Below are positions 56,241 to 64,000 of a DNA stretch of 64,000 bases, one piece after another. Each line of letters begins with the position of its first letter. Within the stretch, counting starts at the first letter, position 1. Made by a program: the position numbers and the translations under genes. Origin of the DNA: Sphaerisporangium sp. (lineage in GTDB: Bacteria > Actinomycetota > Actinomycetes > Streptosporangiales > Streptosporangiaceae); assembly GCA_025964675.1 (NCBI GenBank), contig JAOPYI010000074.1, positions 62,001 to 126,000 of the forward strand. Reading direction: 5' to 3'. Under the pieces are notes generated by a model. It was not told the DNA's origin, did no database searches, and saw only the letters and a list, made by a program, of their open reading frames with translations.

Positions 56241-57671
56241 TCAGCTGCCGTTGGAGAGCGCCGATCCGATGGTGTGGACGCGCAGCGCGTTGGTCGAGCC
56301 GTGGCTGCCAGGGGGCGAGCCGGCGACGATGACGACCTTGTCGCCCTTCTCGTAGCGGCCGACCGACAGCAGGGCCGCCTCGACCTGGCGCACCATGTCG
56401 TCGGTGTGGTGCACGAACGGCACCTCGAAGGTCTCCACGCCCCAGGTGAGGGCCAGCTGGCCGCGCACCTCCGGGGCGGAGGTGAAGGCCAGCAGCGGGA
56501 TCGGGGAACGGTAGCGGGCGAGCCGCCGCGCGGTCTCCCCCGACATGGTGAAGGCGCACAGGGCCTTGGCCCCGACGATCGCCCCGACCTCGGCCGCGGC
56601 GCGGGCTATCGCGCCGCCGGTGGTCTCGGGGAGCCGGTCGAAGGTGTGCGTCGACGTGAGCGCTTCCTCCTCGGCGGCGGAGGCGATGCGGGCCATGGTC
56701 GCGACCGACTCGATGGGAAAGCTGCCGACCGAGGTCTCGCCGGAGAGCATGACGGCGTCGGCGCCGTCCATGACGGCGTAGGCGACATCGGAGACCTCGG
56801 CGCGGGTGGGGCGCTGAGCGCTCATCATCGAGTCGAGCATCTGGGTGGCCACGATGACCGGGTGGGCCTTCTCCCTGGCCAGGGCGATGGCGCGGCGCTG
56901 CACGATCGGCACCTGCTCAAGCGGGAGCTCGACGCCGAGGTCGCCCCGGGCGACCATGATGCCGTCGAACGCGTCGACGATCGCCTCGAGGTGATCCACG
57001 GCCTGGGGCTTCTCGATCTTGGCGAGGAGCGGGAGGTGGACCCCCTCCTCGTCCATGATGGCGCGGACGATGCGGGCGTCGTCGGCGCTGCGCACGAAGG
57101 AGAGGGCGATCATGTCGAAGCCGGTGCGGAGGGCCCAGCGCAGGTCCTCCTCGTCCTTCTCGGTGAGGGCGGGGGCCGAGACGACGACGCCCGGCAGGTT
57201 GAGGCCCTTGTTGTCGGAGATCATGCCGCCGACCACGACCTTGGTGACGACCCTCGGGCCGTCGACCTCCGTGGCCTCCAGCACGAGACGGCCATCGTCG
57301 ACAAGGATCTTGTCGCCCGGGCGCACGTCGTTGGGAAGGCCGTCGTAGGTGGTGGAGACCAGGTCACGGTCGCCGGGGACGTCCTCGGTGGTGATCGTGA
57401 AGACGTCGCCGAAGCCCAGGCGAACGGGACCTTCGGCGAACCGGCCCACACGGATCTTGGGGCCCTGGAGGTCCGCGAGGACGCCGACCGCCAGGCCAAG
57501 CTCGGCGGCGGCCGCCCTGACCCTGCCGTGAACCTCCTTGTGGAGCTCGTGACTCCCGTGGCTGAGGTTGAACCTCGCCACGTTCATACCGGCGGCGATC
57601 AGCTCCCGCAGGCGCTCCGGAGAGGAGGTTGCGGGACCCAGTGTGCAAACAATCTTGGCTCGACGACTCAC
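56241..57671 (-). CDS. pyk: Pyruvate kinase
   Basis: This 476-residue enzyme has AKIVCTLGPATSS at the start, LADLQGPKIRVG, the signature AKIEKPQAVDHLEAI with catalytic Lys, MVARGDLGVELP, and a C-terminal allosteric domain. It makes pyruvate and ATP in glycolysis. GTG at 57671 follows TAGGAC. Its place next to pdtaR and the tRNA matches other actinomycetes. Confidence 0.95.
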   Translation of the reverse strand: MSRRAKIVCTLGPATSSPERLRELIAAGMNVARFNLSHGSHELHKEVHGRVRAAAAELGLAVGVLADLQGPKIRVGRFAEGPVRLGFGDVFTITTEDVPGDRDLVSTTYDGLPNDVRPGDKILVDDGRLVLEATEVDGPRVVTKVVVGGMISDNKGLNLPGVVVSAPALTEKDEEDLRWALRTGFDMIALSFVRSADDARIVRAIMDEEGVHLPLLAKIEKPQAVDHLEAIVDAFDGIMVARGDLGVELPLEQVPIVQRRAIALAREKAHPVIVATQMLDSMMSAQRPTRAEVSDVAYAVMDGADAVMLSGETSVGSFPIESVATMARIASAAEEEALTSTHTFDRLPETTGGAIARAAAEVGAIVGAKALCAFTMSGETARRLARYRSPIPLLAFTSAPEVRGQLALTWGVETFEVPFVHHTDDMVRQVEAALLSVGRYEKGDKVVIVAGSPPGSHGSTNALRVHTIGSALSNGS

Positions 57672-57961
57672 AAGTCCTACCCTAATTGGTACAGACCACT
57701 TGATGATGACGAAGTTCACAGCGCCCGGCGAAATCCAGGTGACATGAGCCCGCCATCAGGCATTCCCAGGCACGTCGTCGCAGGCAGAACGGGATACCTG
57801 GAAAGCGAGCCACGACGGTGCGACCAGGCGCGCGAGGTCCATATTCGTGTTCGTGTGCCTCCCAGGATAGTTGTCGCGACGGGGAGAGGCAGCCGCGTCG
57901 CCCAACCTGCCATGGCCGTTCATCCGATCTTCACCGGGCGGGCGGGGTGAACGGGGCCACG
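57672..57961. other. Intergenic region upstream of pyk
   Basis: No reading frame here shows family features. The part next to pyk has TAGGGT 7 nt before the GTG, which may be a -10 box of a leaderless or short-leader transcript. Nothing else is recognisable. Confidence 0.4.
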
Positions 57962-58010
57962 ACGCGTACGGCTCCCGCCCACGTCAGCGCGCGAGGGGAG
58001 CCGTACGCGT
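57962..58010 (-). terminator. Terminator of the subtilase gene
   Basis: A perfect 15 bp stem (ACGCGTACGGCTCCC and complement) with a 19 nt loop begins 6 nt past the protease stop. Confidence 0.75.
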
Positions 58011-58016
58011 GGTGTC

Positions 58017-59699
58017 TCAGTTCTTGACGGTGGCCGCGCGGTAGGCGTCGACGATGCCGTGGCCGTAGAAGCCGTTCTTCGCCGCGGAGCCCTCGCAGAG
58101 GTGGGTCTCCTCGCTCACCGGATAGGTGCTGGAGCCGGAGGCGGGGCACGCCGTCGGGGTGGCCGTGGCGTACAGCAGCCTTTCGACCGTCGCGGGGCTC
58201 AGGGCGAGACCGCCCTTGCCCGGCTTGCCGAAGCGGCTGATCAGGATGGCGGCGACCCCCGCGGCGTGCGGCGAGGCCATCGAGGTGCCCGAGAGGTACT
58301 GGTAGTACGAGCAGCTGCCGTGGTGGCATTCCCGAATCACCGAGGAGCTGGTGGGCTTGCCCGAGCGGTCGATCAGCTTCTGGGCGCGGAGCGCGTTCTT
58401 CGGAGCGGCGGCGAGGATCTCCCTGGCCGTGCCCTTCAGCGAGGTGCCGGAGTCCGACGGGTCGCCGCCGGGAGCGGCCAGGTCGGTCTGCTCGGTGCCG
58501 TAGTCGGAGTACCAGGCCTTGCGCTCGCTGGGCCCGACGGCGGAGACCGAGATAACGCCACGCGACTCGGCCGGCACGTTCAGGCAGGAGTTGTCGATCT
58601 TGCGGTCGCGCTCGCTGCCGAGCGGGTAGCCGGGACTGTCCTTGTCGGCCGTGGGGTGGCCGAGGTCGGTCGAGCCGTTGCCGAGCGCGCTGACCAGCGT
58701 GACGCCGTGGCCTCGGGCGTAGTCGAGCGCGCGCTGGACACCGGTGATGATCCCTGCCTGCTGCAGTTGCTCCGCCCGGGAGTCCCCGGGGTTGTGCGCG
58801 CAGTTGAACGTCCACGGGTCGACGAAGAAGCTCATGTTGACCACGTCGATGCCCGCGTCACCGGCGTAAGTGAGCGCGTCGAGGACCGGCTTGAGGAAGA
58901 AGAAGCCCGAGTCGGTGCCGGCGCGGATGTTGACCAGGGAGACGTTCGGCGCGACGCCCGCGACGCCGATGCCGTTGAGCGGCGAGCCGATCGTGCTGGC
59001 GACGTGGGTGCCATGGCCGTCGTCGTCCACGTCGACAGGGTCCTTGCAGTTCTTGTACTCGCAGGGACCGTCCAGCGTCTTGCCCTTGGAGTCCTTCGGG
59101 CGGTCGACCACGAAGTTGCGGCTGAGCGCCCGGTTGAAGTTCGGGGCGATGTCGGGGTGCGTGCCGTCCACGCCGGTGTCGATGATGCCGACCAGAACCT
59201 TCTTGCTGCCGCGTTCCTTGGCGTACGAGCCGGAGGGCGTGGCGCCGATCATCTTCATGTCCCACTGCCGCCCGGACAGCGGGTCGCCGCCGCGCGCGGA
59301 CGACGCCGCGCCGGATGACGCCGCTGCCCTGGAGACGCCCGCCGAGGACGTGCCTTGGGCAGGAAGGGCGGTGGCCGTGCCGATCCTGCGGTCGCCGGTC
59401 ACGCCGACGATGGAGGGGCTCGCGCCGAGCCGCTCGGCGAACACCGTGCCAGGGCCGTGCGCGAGGACGTAGCCCAGCTTGGCGTCGACGGCGTCGGCCG
59501 TGCCGCCGCCGGACCTGATCGCGCTGAGCGCGTCGGCCTGCCCGCCCTGGGCGTAGAAGACGAGGTACTGGCCCGCCTCCGGCGACGCCGGCTCGGCGCC
59601 GACGGGACCCGCACCCGTCACGAGAGAGCCCCCTGCCAGCGTCCCCGCCACCAGGACCGAAACGACAGCGCCCGTAAGCCGTCTGTACCCCCGCACCAT
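58017..59699 (-). CDS. Secreted S8 subtilisin-like serine protease
   Basis: This 560-residue exoenzyme has a signal peptide (residues ~1-36, ending near VGA), a propeptide of ~100 residues and a subtilase domain. The catalytic triad is Asp in GIIDTGVDGTHPD, His in DGHGTHVAST and Ser in SGTSMASPHAAGVAA, with oxyanion Asn in SALGNGS. A ~60-residue insertion (GPCEYKNCKD) precedes the His. Start at MVRGYRRLTG, where AGGAG lies 7 nt upstream. Monocistronic, with an AT-rich promoter region upstream. Confidence 0.93.
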   Translation of the reverse strand: MVRGYRRLTGAVVSVLVAGTLAGGSLVTGAGPVGAEPASPEAGQYLVFYAQGGQADALSAIRSGGGTADAVDAKLGYVLAHGPGTVFAERLGASPSIVGVTGDRRIGTATALPAQGTSSAGVSRAAASSGAASSARGGDPLSGRQWDMKMIGATPSGSYAKERGSKKVLVGIIDTGVDGTHPDIAPNFNRALSRNFVVDRPKDSKGKTLDGPCEYKNCKDPVDVDDDGHGTHVASTIGSPLNGIGVAGVAPNVSLVNIRAGTDSGFFFLKPVLDALTYAGDAGIDVVNMSFFVDPWTFNCAHNPGDSRAEQLQQAGIITGVQRALDYARGHGVTLVSALGNGSTDLGHPTADKDSPGYPLGSERDRKIDNSCLNVPAESRGVISVSAVGPSERKAWYSDYGTEQTDLAAPGGDPSDSGTSLKGTAREILAAAPKNALRAQKLIDRSGKPTSSSVIRECHHGSCSYYQYLSGTSMASPHAAGVAAILISRFGKPGKGGLALSPATVERLLYATATPTACPASGSSTYPVSEETHLCEGSAAKNGFYGHGIVDAYRAATVKN

Positions 59700-59852
59700 T
59701 GACCCTCTCCTCATACCTCGCATATGACGAGGCGCCATCTTTCAGGGGATCGAGGGCCAAAGCAAGTTGTCGACGAATTCCTCCGGCAATCGATCCGTTA
59801 TAGACATATATAGCGGCAAGTTATGTTAAAAACATCCGAAACTCTATAAATA

Positions 59853-59883
59853 GGACGGCGTCCCATGGCGTGGGACGCCGTCC
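59853..59883 (-). terminator. gltBD operon terminator
   Basis: A perfect 13 bp stem (GGACGGCGTCCCA and complement) with a 5 nt loop lies 10 nt past gltD and is followed on the minus strand by an AT-rich tract, close to a classical intrinsic terminator. Confidence 0.85.
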
Positions 59884-59893
59884 TGGCAGGTCG

Positions 59894-61378
59894 TCAGACC
59901 AGAGGTCTGGCGGTCGGCGGGATCGCGACCGGCAGGGCCGTACGGCCGCTCAGGTAGCGGTCAACGGCGGCGGCGGCCGATCGGCCCTCCGCTATGGCCC
60001 ACACGATGAGCGACTGGCCACGGCCCATGTCACCGGCGACGAAGACGCCCTCCAGTCCCGACATGTACGACTTGTCGCGGGCGACGTTTCCCCGGGCGTC
60101 GAAGAACGACTCGGAGTCGCCTGCGAGGGCCGCCAGGTCCGTGAGCAGGGCGCCCTTCTCCGGACCGAGGAAACCCATCGCCAGCGTGACCAGCTCGGCG
60201 GGGATCTCGCGCTCGGTGCCCGGGATGGGCGAGAAGCCCGCCGCCGGGCCCGCGACGTCGACCAGGCGCAGGGCCTTCACCCGTCCCTGGTCGTCCGCGA
60301 CGAGCTCAGTGGTCGAGACGGCGTACACCCGGGAGCCGCCGCCGTCCTCGAGCTCCTCGTGGGCGCTCTCCATCTTGAACAGCATCGGATAGGTCGGCCA
60401 CGGCTGGGCGTCCGGCCGGGCGGCCGGGGGCTTCGGCATGATCTCGAGCTGGGTCACCGACAACGCGCCCTGGCGCACCGCCGTGCCGACGCAGTCGGCG
60501 CCGGTGTCACCGCCGCCGATCACCACGACATGCTTGCCCTCGGCGGACACCGGGGAGACGGCGAGGTCTCCCTCCTGCACCTTGTTGGAGAGCGGGAGGT
60601 ACTCCATCGCCTGATAGACGCCCATGTGCTCGCGGCCCGCCACGGGCAGGTCACGCCACGCGGTGGCGCCACCCGACAGCACGACGGCGTCGAACTCCTC
60701 GCGCAGCCGCTCGGCCGTGACGTCGACGCCGACGTTGACGCCCGTGCGGAACTCCGTGCCCTCCGCGCGCATCTGCGCGAGGCGGCGGTCGACGTGCCGC
60801 TTCTCCATCTTGAACTCGGGGATGCCGTAGCGGAGCAGGCCGCCGACGCGGTCGGCGCGCTCGAAAACCACCACGTCATGCCCGGCTCGGGTGAGCTGCT
60901 GCGCGGCGGCCAGGCCCGCGGGGCCCGAACCGACGACGGCGACCTTCTTGCCCGTCCTCGCCGCCGGAGGCTGCGGGGTGACCCAGCCCTCGGCGAAGGC
61001 CCGGTCGATGATCTCCACCTCGACCCGCTTGATCGCCACGGGGTCGGAGTTGATGCCGAGCACGCACGCCGCCTCGCACGGAGCCGGGCACAGGCGGCCG
61101 GTGAACTCTGGGAAGTTGTTCGTGGCGTGCAGCCGCTCGATCGCCTCGCGCCAGTCGTCGCGGAACACGAGGTCGTTCCACTCGGGGATGAGGTTCCCGA
61201 GCGGGCAGCCGTTGTGGCAGAACGGGATGCCGCAGTCCATGCAGCGCGCGGCCTGGTCGGTGAGCGCGGCCTTCGGGAAGTCCTCGTAGACCTCCCGCCA
61301 GTCGCGGATGCGGACGTCGACCGGGCGGCGCGCCGGCAGCTCACGAGCGTGTGTCAGAAACCCCTTGGGGTCGGCCAT
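59894..61378 (-). CDS. gltD: Glutamate synthase small subunit
   Basis: This 494-residue flavoprotein has N-terminal Cys clusters for Fe-S centres (AARCMDCGIPFCHNGCPLGN; CPAPCEAACV), an FAD-binding motif VAVVGSGPAGLAAAQQL and an NADPH site VVVIGGGDTGADCVG. It passes electrons from NADPH to GltB. GGGAGG lies 8 nt before the ATG, 14 nt after the gltB stop. Confidence 0.95.
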   Translation of the reverse strand: MADPKGFLTHARELPARRPVDVRIRDWREVYEDFPKAALTDQAARCMDCGIPFCHNGCPLGNLIPEWNDLVFRDDWREAIERLHATNNFPEFTGRLCPAPCEAACVLGINSDPVAIKRVEVEIIDRAFAEGWVTPQPPAARTGKKVAVVGSGPAGLAAAQQLTRAGHDVVVFERADRVGGLLRYGIPEFKMEKRHVDRRLAQMRAEGTEFRTGVNVGVDVTAERLREEFDAVVLSGGATAWRDLPVAGREHMGVYQAMEYLPLSNKVQEGDLAVSPVSAEGKHVVVIGGGDTGADCVGTAVRQGALSVTQLEIMPKPPAARPDAQPWPTYPMLFKMESAHEELEDGGGSRVYAVSTTELVADDQGRVKALRLVDVAGPAAGFSPIPGTEREIPAELVTLAMGFLGPEKGALLTDLAALAGDSESFFDARGNVARDKSYMSGLEGVFVAGDMGRGQSLIVWAIAEGRSAAAAVDRYLSGRTALPVAIPPTARPLV

Positions 61379-61392
61379 CGGTGAAACCTCCC

Positions 61393-64000
61393 TTAACCGT
61401 GTACGGCGGACATGACCGCCTCGTCGATGTCCCGGCCTTCGGCACGCGCGGCCTCGGCGGCCTTCAGCACCCGCTTGTAGTCGATCGGCATGACCTTGCC
61501 GAAGCGGGTCAGCGTGTCGTCCCAGTCGTCGAGCAGGTCCTTGGCGACGGTGGAGCCGGTCTCGCCGAGGTGGCGCTCGACGATGTCCCTGAGGAACTCC
61601 GAGTCCTCCTCGGTGAGACCCTCGATCTCGACCATCTCGCGGTTGACCCGTACGGGATTGAGGTCGAGCACGTAGGCGATGCCACCGGACATGCCCGCGG
61701 CGAAGTTCCGCCCGGTGGTGCCGAGCACGACCGCCCTGCCGCCCGTCATGTACTCGCAGCCGTGGTCGCCCACGCCCTCCACGACGGCGGTGGCCCCGGA
61801 GTTGCGCACGCAGAACCGCTCGCCCACGACTCCCCGGACGAACACCTCGCCGGAGGTCGCGCCGTACAGTCCGACGTTCCCGGCGATGACCTGGGTCTCG
61901 GCGCTGAACGGCGCGTCGGGGTGCGGGCGGACCGTGACGCGGCCGCCCGACAGGCCCTTGGCGATGTAGTCGTTGGCGTCGCCGGTGAGCCGCAGGGTGA
62001 CGCCGTTCGGCACGAACGCGCCGAAGGAGTTGCCCGCGGAGCCGGTGAAGCTCACGTCGATCGTGTTGGCGGGCAGGCCGTCGCCGCCGTACCGCTTGGT
62101 CACCTGGTGGCCGAGCATGGTGCCGACCGTGCGGTTGACGTTGCGGATCGGCAGCTCCAGGGTCACCCTGTCGCCGTACTTCAGCGCCCCCTCGGCGAGC
62201 TGGATGAGCGTGTTGTCCAGGGCCTTTTCCAGGCCGTGGTCCTGGGCGACCGTGCGGTGCAGCGAAGTTCCCTCGGGAAGCGAGGGAACGTGCAGGATCG
62301 GGGACAGGTCGAGACCCGCCGCCTTCCAGTGGTCCTCCGCGGCCTTGGTGTCCAGGAACTCGGCGTGGCCCACGGCCTCGTCGATCGAACGGAAGCCGAG
62401 CGCGGCGAGGTACTCGCGGACCTCCGCGGCGATGAACTGGAAGAAGTTGACCACGAACTCGGGCTTGCCGGTGAACCGCTTGCGCAGCTCGGGGTTCTGC
62501 GTGGCGACGCCCACCGGGCAGGTGTCGAGGTGGCAGACGCGCATCATGACGCAGCCGGAGACCACCAGCGGCGCGGTGGCGAAGCCGAACTCCTCGGCGC
62601 CGAGCAGCGCGGCCACGATCACGTCGCGGCCGGTCTTGAGCTGGCCGTCGGCCTGCACGACGATGCGGTCCCGCAGGCCGTTGAGCAGCAGCGTCTGCTG
62701 GGTCTCGGCGAGGCCGAGCTCCCACGGGGTGCCCGCGTGCTTGATCGAGGTCAGCGGCGACGCGCCGGTGCCGCCGTCGTGGCCGGAGATCAGCACGACG
62801 TCGGCGTGGGCCTTGCTGACCCCCGCGGCCACGGTCCCGACCCCTACCTCGGCGACGAGCTTCACGTGGACGCGCGCCCCGGGGTTGGAGTTCTTCAGGT
62901 CGTGGATGAGCTGTGCAAGGTCCTCGATCGAGTAGATGTCGTGGTGCGGCGGCGGCGAGATGAGGCCGACGCCGGGCGTGGAGTGCCGGGTCTTGGCGAT
63001 CCACGGGTACACCTTGTGGCCCGGGAGCTGGCCGCCCTCGCCGGGCTTGGCGCCCTGGGCCATCTTGATCTGCAGGTCGGAGGCGTTCACCAGGTATTCG
63101 CTGGTCACGCCGAACCGGCCCGAGGCCACCTGCTTGATCGCGGAACGCCGGACCGGGTCGTTGAGCCGCTCGGGGTCCTCGCCGCCCTCGCCGGTGTTGG
63201 ACTTGGCGCCCAGCCGGTTCATGGCGATGGCGATCGTCTCGTGCGCCTCCTGCGAGATCGACCCGTAGGACATCGCGCCGGTGGAGAAGCGCTTCAGGAT
63301 GCTCTCGACCGGCTCGACCTCCTCGATCGGGACCGGCGGGCGCACGCCCTCGCGCAGCTTGAACAGGCCGCGCAGCGTCATGAGCTTCTCGGCCTGCGAG
63401 TCGACCAGGCCGGTGTACTGTTTGAAGATCTCGTATCGGCGGGTCCGGGTGGCGTGCTGGAGCTTGAACACCGTCTCGGGGTTGAACAGGTGCGGCTCGC
63501 CCTCGCGGCGCCATTGGTACTCGCCGCCGACCTCCAGCCTCCGGTGGGCGTTCTCGGCGCGCGGGTAGGCCCGCAGGTGCCGGAGCCCGACCTCCTGCGC
63601 GAGCACGTCGAAGCCGACGCCGCCCAGCCGGGAGGTGGTGCCGGCGAAGCAGGCGTCGATGACGTCCTGGCCGAGGCCGAGCGCCTCGAAGATCTGCGCG
63701 CCGGTGTACGAGGCGACCGTGGACACGCCCATCTTGGACATGATCTTCAGGACGCCCTTGCCGTACGCCTTGATGAGGTTGCGCACGGCGGCACGCGGGT
63801 CGAGGTCGAGTGCCCTGGCGGCGACCATGTCCTCAATGGTCTCGATCGCGAGGTACGGGTTGACGGCCGAGGCGCCGTACCCGATCAGCAGCGCCATGTG
63901 GTGGCACTCGCGGGCCTCGCCGGTCTCGACCACGAGGCCGACGCGCGTGCGCGACTTCTCGTGGATCAGGTGGTGGTGCACCGCTCCGGTCAGCATCAGC
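61393..64000 (-). CDS. gltB: Glutamate synthase large subunit (5' end outside window)
   Basis: The C-terminal ~868 residues are present. They contain the central-domain end, the FMN-binding synthase domain ([58 protein letters not shown]), the 3Fe-4S cysteines in [18 protein letters not shown], and the C-terminal beta-helix. With GltD it converts 2-oxoglutarate and glutamine to two glutamates. The N-terminal glutaminase domain lies beyond position 64000. Confidence 0.95.
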   Translation of the reverse strand, partial: LMLTGAVHHHLIHEKSRTRVGLVVETGEARECHHMALLIGYGASAVNPYLAIETIEDMVAARALDLDPRAAVRNLIKAYGKGVLKIMSKMGVSTVASYTGAQIFEALGLGQDVIDACFAGTTSRLGGVGFDVLAQEVGLRHLRAYPRAENAHRRLEVGGEYQWRREGEPHLFNPETVFKLQHATRTRRYEIFKQYTGLVDSQAEKLMTLRGLFKLREGVRPPVPIEEVEPVESILKRFSTGAMSYGSISQEAHETIAIAMNRLGAKSNTGEGGEDPERLNDPVRRSAIKQVASGRFGVTSEYLVNASDLQIKMAQGAKPGEGGQLPGHKVYPWIAKTRHSTPGVGLISPPPHHDIYSIEDLAQLIHDLKNSNPGARVHVKLVAEVGVGTVAAGVSKAHADVVLISGHDGGTGASPLTSIKHAGTPWELGLAETQQTLLLNGLRDRIVVQADGQLKTGRDVIVAALLGAEEFGFATAPLVVSGCVMMRVCHLDTCPVGVATQNPELRKRFTGKPEFVVNFFQFIAAEVREYLAALGFRSIDEAVGHAEFLDTKAAEDHWKAAGLDLSPILHVPSLPEGTSLHRTVAQDHGLEKALDNTLIQLAEGALKYGDRVTLELPIRNVNRTVGTMLGHQVTKRYGGDGLPANTIDVSFTGSAGNSFGAFVPNGVTLRLTGDANDYIAKGLSGGRVTVRPHPDAPFSAETQVIAGNVGLYGATSGEVFVRGVVGERFCVRNSGATAVVEGVGDHGCEYMTGGRAVVLGTTGRNFAAGMSGGIAYVLDLNPVRVNREMVEIEGLTEEDSEFLRDIVERHLGETGSTVAKDLLDDWDDTLTRFGKVMPIDYKRVLKAAEAARAEGRDIDEAVMSAVHG

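Noticed and set aside
61379-63514. gltD open frame extending far upstream
   Set aside because: The conserved GltD start with GGGAGG lies at 61378; upstream sequence is out-of-frame gltB.

Overview
This 64 kb window is high-GC actinobacterial DNA. GTG and TTG starts are frequent, promoters look like TTGAC(A/C)-N17-TANNNT, terminators are strong GC hairpins without clear U-tracts, and the gene order matches the polA-rpsA-coaE-uvrB-pyrG-xerD-parA-scpAB-rluB-cmk-der block of Actinobacteria. Gene content (lprG-P55 pair, DUF397/DUF5753 proteins, PdtaR, IS605 relics) suggests a Streptosporangiales-type soil actinomycete; this placement is inference.

Region 1-13.3 kb is accessory. It opens with the 3' end of a tetrulose-type FGGY kinase read in frame into a triosephosphate-isomerase-like domain (probable L-erythrulose-phosphate isomerase) and a DeoR regulator. 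Next comes a 0.7 kb graveyard holding an IS605 TnpB fragment and a decayed copy of a GH92 gene's promoter, operators and signal peptide. After an acetyltransferase, a truncated DUF5753 regulator with its DUF397 partner and a TPR protein come two large secreted GH92 alpha-mannosidases. Each has its own sigma70-type promoter followed at once by a GACAACGTTGTC palindrome (20 bp perfect in one, doubled in the other). They look like one LacI-type regulon for mannoside or N-glycan use. A small orphan protein and an IS605 terminal hairpin end the region.

Region 13.2-31.1 kb is mostly core: CBS protein, aminopeptidase P, CDF metal exporter, MarR regulator, LprG lipoprotein plus P55-type exporter, then on the minus strand a long run from pyrG through a Nudix hydrolase, xerD (apparent CTG start), parA, scpA, scpB, rluB (with a ~450-residue RGG/GDR-rich extension), aroH, tyrA, cmk and der. 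Many neighbours overlap by 4 bases.

Region 31.2-45.2 kb holds an acyltransferase, uvrB, an SLC13/ArsB-like permease, two pseudogene patches (an inositol-phosphatase fragment; a TIR-WD40 relic carrying an IS605-like hairpin), coaE, a GNAT, rpsA with promoter and long leader, a polysaccharide deacetylase, a DUF2127 protein, polA and a hotdog thioesterase. A possible pseudoknotted RNA lies just past the thioesterase.

Region 45.3-64 kb carries a polar amino-acid ABC transporter, a lipoprotein, a branched-chain amino-acid ABC transporter (livKHMGF), an ANTAR response regulator (pdtaR-like), an atypical class-I tRNA with a CAA anticodon, a polytopic membrane protein whose 3' end runs antisense into that tRNA, pyruvate kinase, a secreted subtilisin-like protease, and gltD-gltB (gltB cut by the window edge).
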